NCBI GenBank assembly: GCA_964491535.1
Contig: CAZBGR010000037.1
Location: forward strand, 1 to 5,464
DNA from: CAZBGR01 sp964491535
GTDB taxonomy: Bacteria; Bacillota_I; Bacilli_A; RF39; UBA660
Length of the DNA: 5,464 nucleotides
Direction of reading: 5' to 3'
Shown here piece after piece: positions 5,269 to 5,464 of the stretch. Position numbers and translations under genes: made by a program. Each line of letters begins with the position of its first letter. The first letter of the stretch is position 1. Under the pieces are notes generated by a model. That model ran no database searches and had not been told where the DNA came from. It worked only from the letters and a program-made list of their open reading frames with translations.

Positions 5269-5457
5269 ATGCCGAAATTAAAAAGTCATAAAGGGATTAA
5301 AAAGGTATTGAAAGTGCGAGTTGGAGGAACTATTAAGCGTAAAAAAACAGGAACTAATCATAATACTGGTAAAAAAGGTGCCGATAGTAAACGTCAAAAA
5401 AGAAAAGGCGGTATCTTGAGCCAAGCTGATAAAAGAAGGATTAAAAGTTTAATTTAA
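5269..5457 (+). CDS. rpmI: 50S ribosomal protein L35
   Basis: L35 is a small, very basic protein of the large subunit. The 62 aa product begins MPKLKSHKGIKKVLKV, matching the family N-terminus (MPKxKTHxGxxKRFK), and ends with SQADKRRIKSLI, matching the family's VSxxDxxRIKxxL tail. The middle (about 17-48) is rich in lysine and glycine and diverges from typical sequences. The length is slightly below the usual 64-66. The Shine-Dalgarno GGAGG (5258-5262) directly follows the infC stop codon, giving 6 nt spacing and tight coupling to infC. The order infC-rpmI is the conserved one. Confidence 0.95.
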   Translation: MPKLKSHKGIKKVLKVRVGGTIKRKKTGTNHNTGKKGADSKRQKRKGGILSQADKRRIKSLI

Positions 5458-5458
5458 T

Positions 5459-5464
5459 AAGGAG
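5459..5464 (+). promoter_or_regulatory. Start of the ribosome binding site for the next gene (expected rplT)
   Basis: AAGGAG appears just after the rpmI stop and is cut by the window edge. Its position predicts a third gene beginning a few bases outside. By conserved order this should be rplT (L20), but no coding sequence is visible here. Confidence 0.6.

Overview
The window is a very AT-rich stretch of bacterial chromosome devoted to translation genes, with two envelope-lipid genes between them. The AT bias, strong AGGAGG-type ribosome binding sites, Bacillus-style gene order (rpsB-tsf, infC-rpmI) and exclusive use of TAA stops suggest a low-GC Gram-positive (Firmicutes/Bacilli). A reduced, Mollicutes-like or uncultured Bacilli lineage is plausible. 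All six tryptophans in the predicted proteins are encoded by TGG and no in-frame TGA occurs, so there is no sign of the mycoplasma code (TGA = Trp). The genus cannot be assigned from sequence reading alone.

Layout. Positions 1-114 are the leader of rpsB, with short inverted repeats. Positions 115-2691 hold rpsB (ribosomal protein S2), tsf (EF-Ts) and frr (ribosome recycling factor), all on the + strand. S2 is unusual: after the normal core it carries seven perfect EEVK repeats and a C-terminal Rho_N/SAP-like mini-domain. pyrH, which sits between tsf and frr in most Firmicutes, is absent, and uppS/cdsA do not follow frr. A compact GAAA-loop hairpin at 2691-2714 appears to terminate frr and the convergent gene. 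That gene (2713-3555, - strand) is a DUF368 membrane protein of the PopT undecaprenyl-phosphate translocase family. It is divergent from a cytoplasmic-type glycerophosphodiester phosphodiesterase gene (3649-4482, +).

From 4528 a strong sigma-A-type promoter (TTGACA-17-TATACT) starts the infC-rpmI-(rplT) operon. Its leader of about 145 nt contains four alternating complementary segments (ATGAATA / GTATTCAT / ATGAATAC / GTATTCAT). They could fold as a classical terminator/antiterminator switch, and a 15-codon open reading frame with its own Shine-Dalgarno overlaps the second segment. infC (IF-3) most likely starts at a non-canonical AUA codon at 4730, seven nt after GGAGG. rpmI (L35) follows, and the window ends inside the ribosome binding site of the next gene, expected to be rplT.

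Together the genes cover initiation (IF-3), elongation (EF-Ts), recycling (RRF) and ribosome assembly (S2, L35). The most interesting parts are the infC leader switch with its possible leader peptide, and the S2 C-terminal fusion. No RNA genes, mobile elements or CRISPR arrays were seen.
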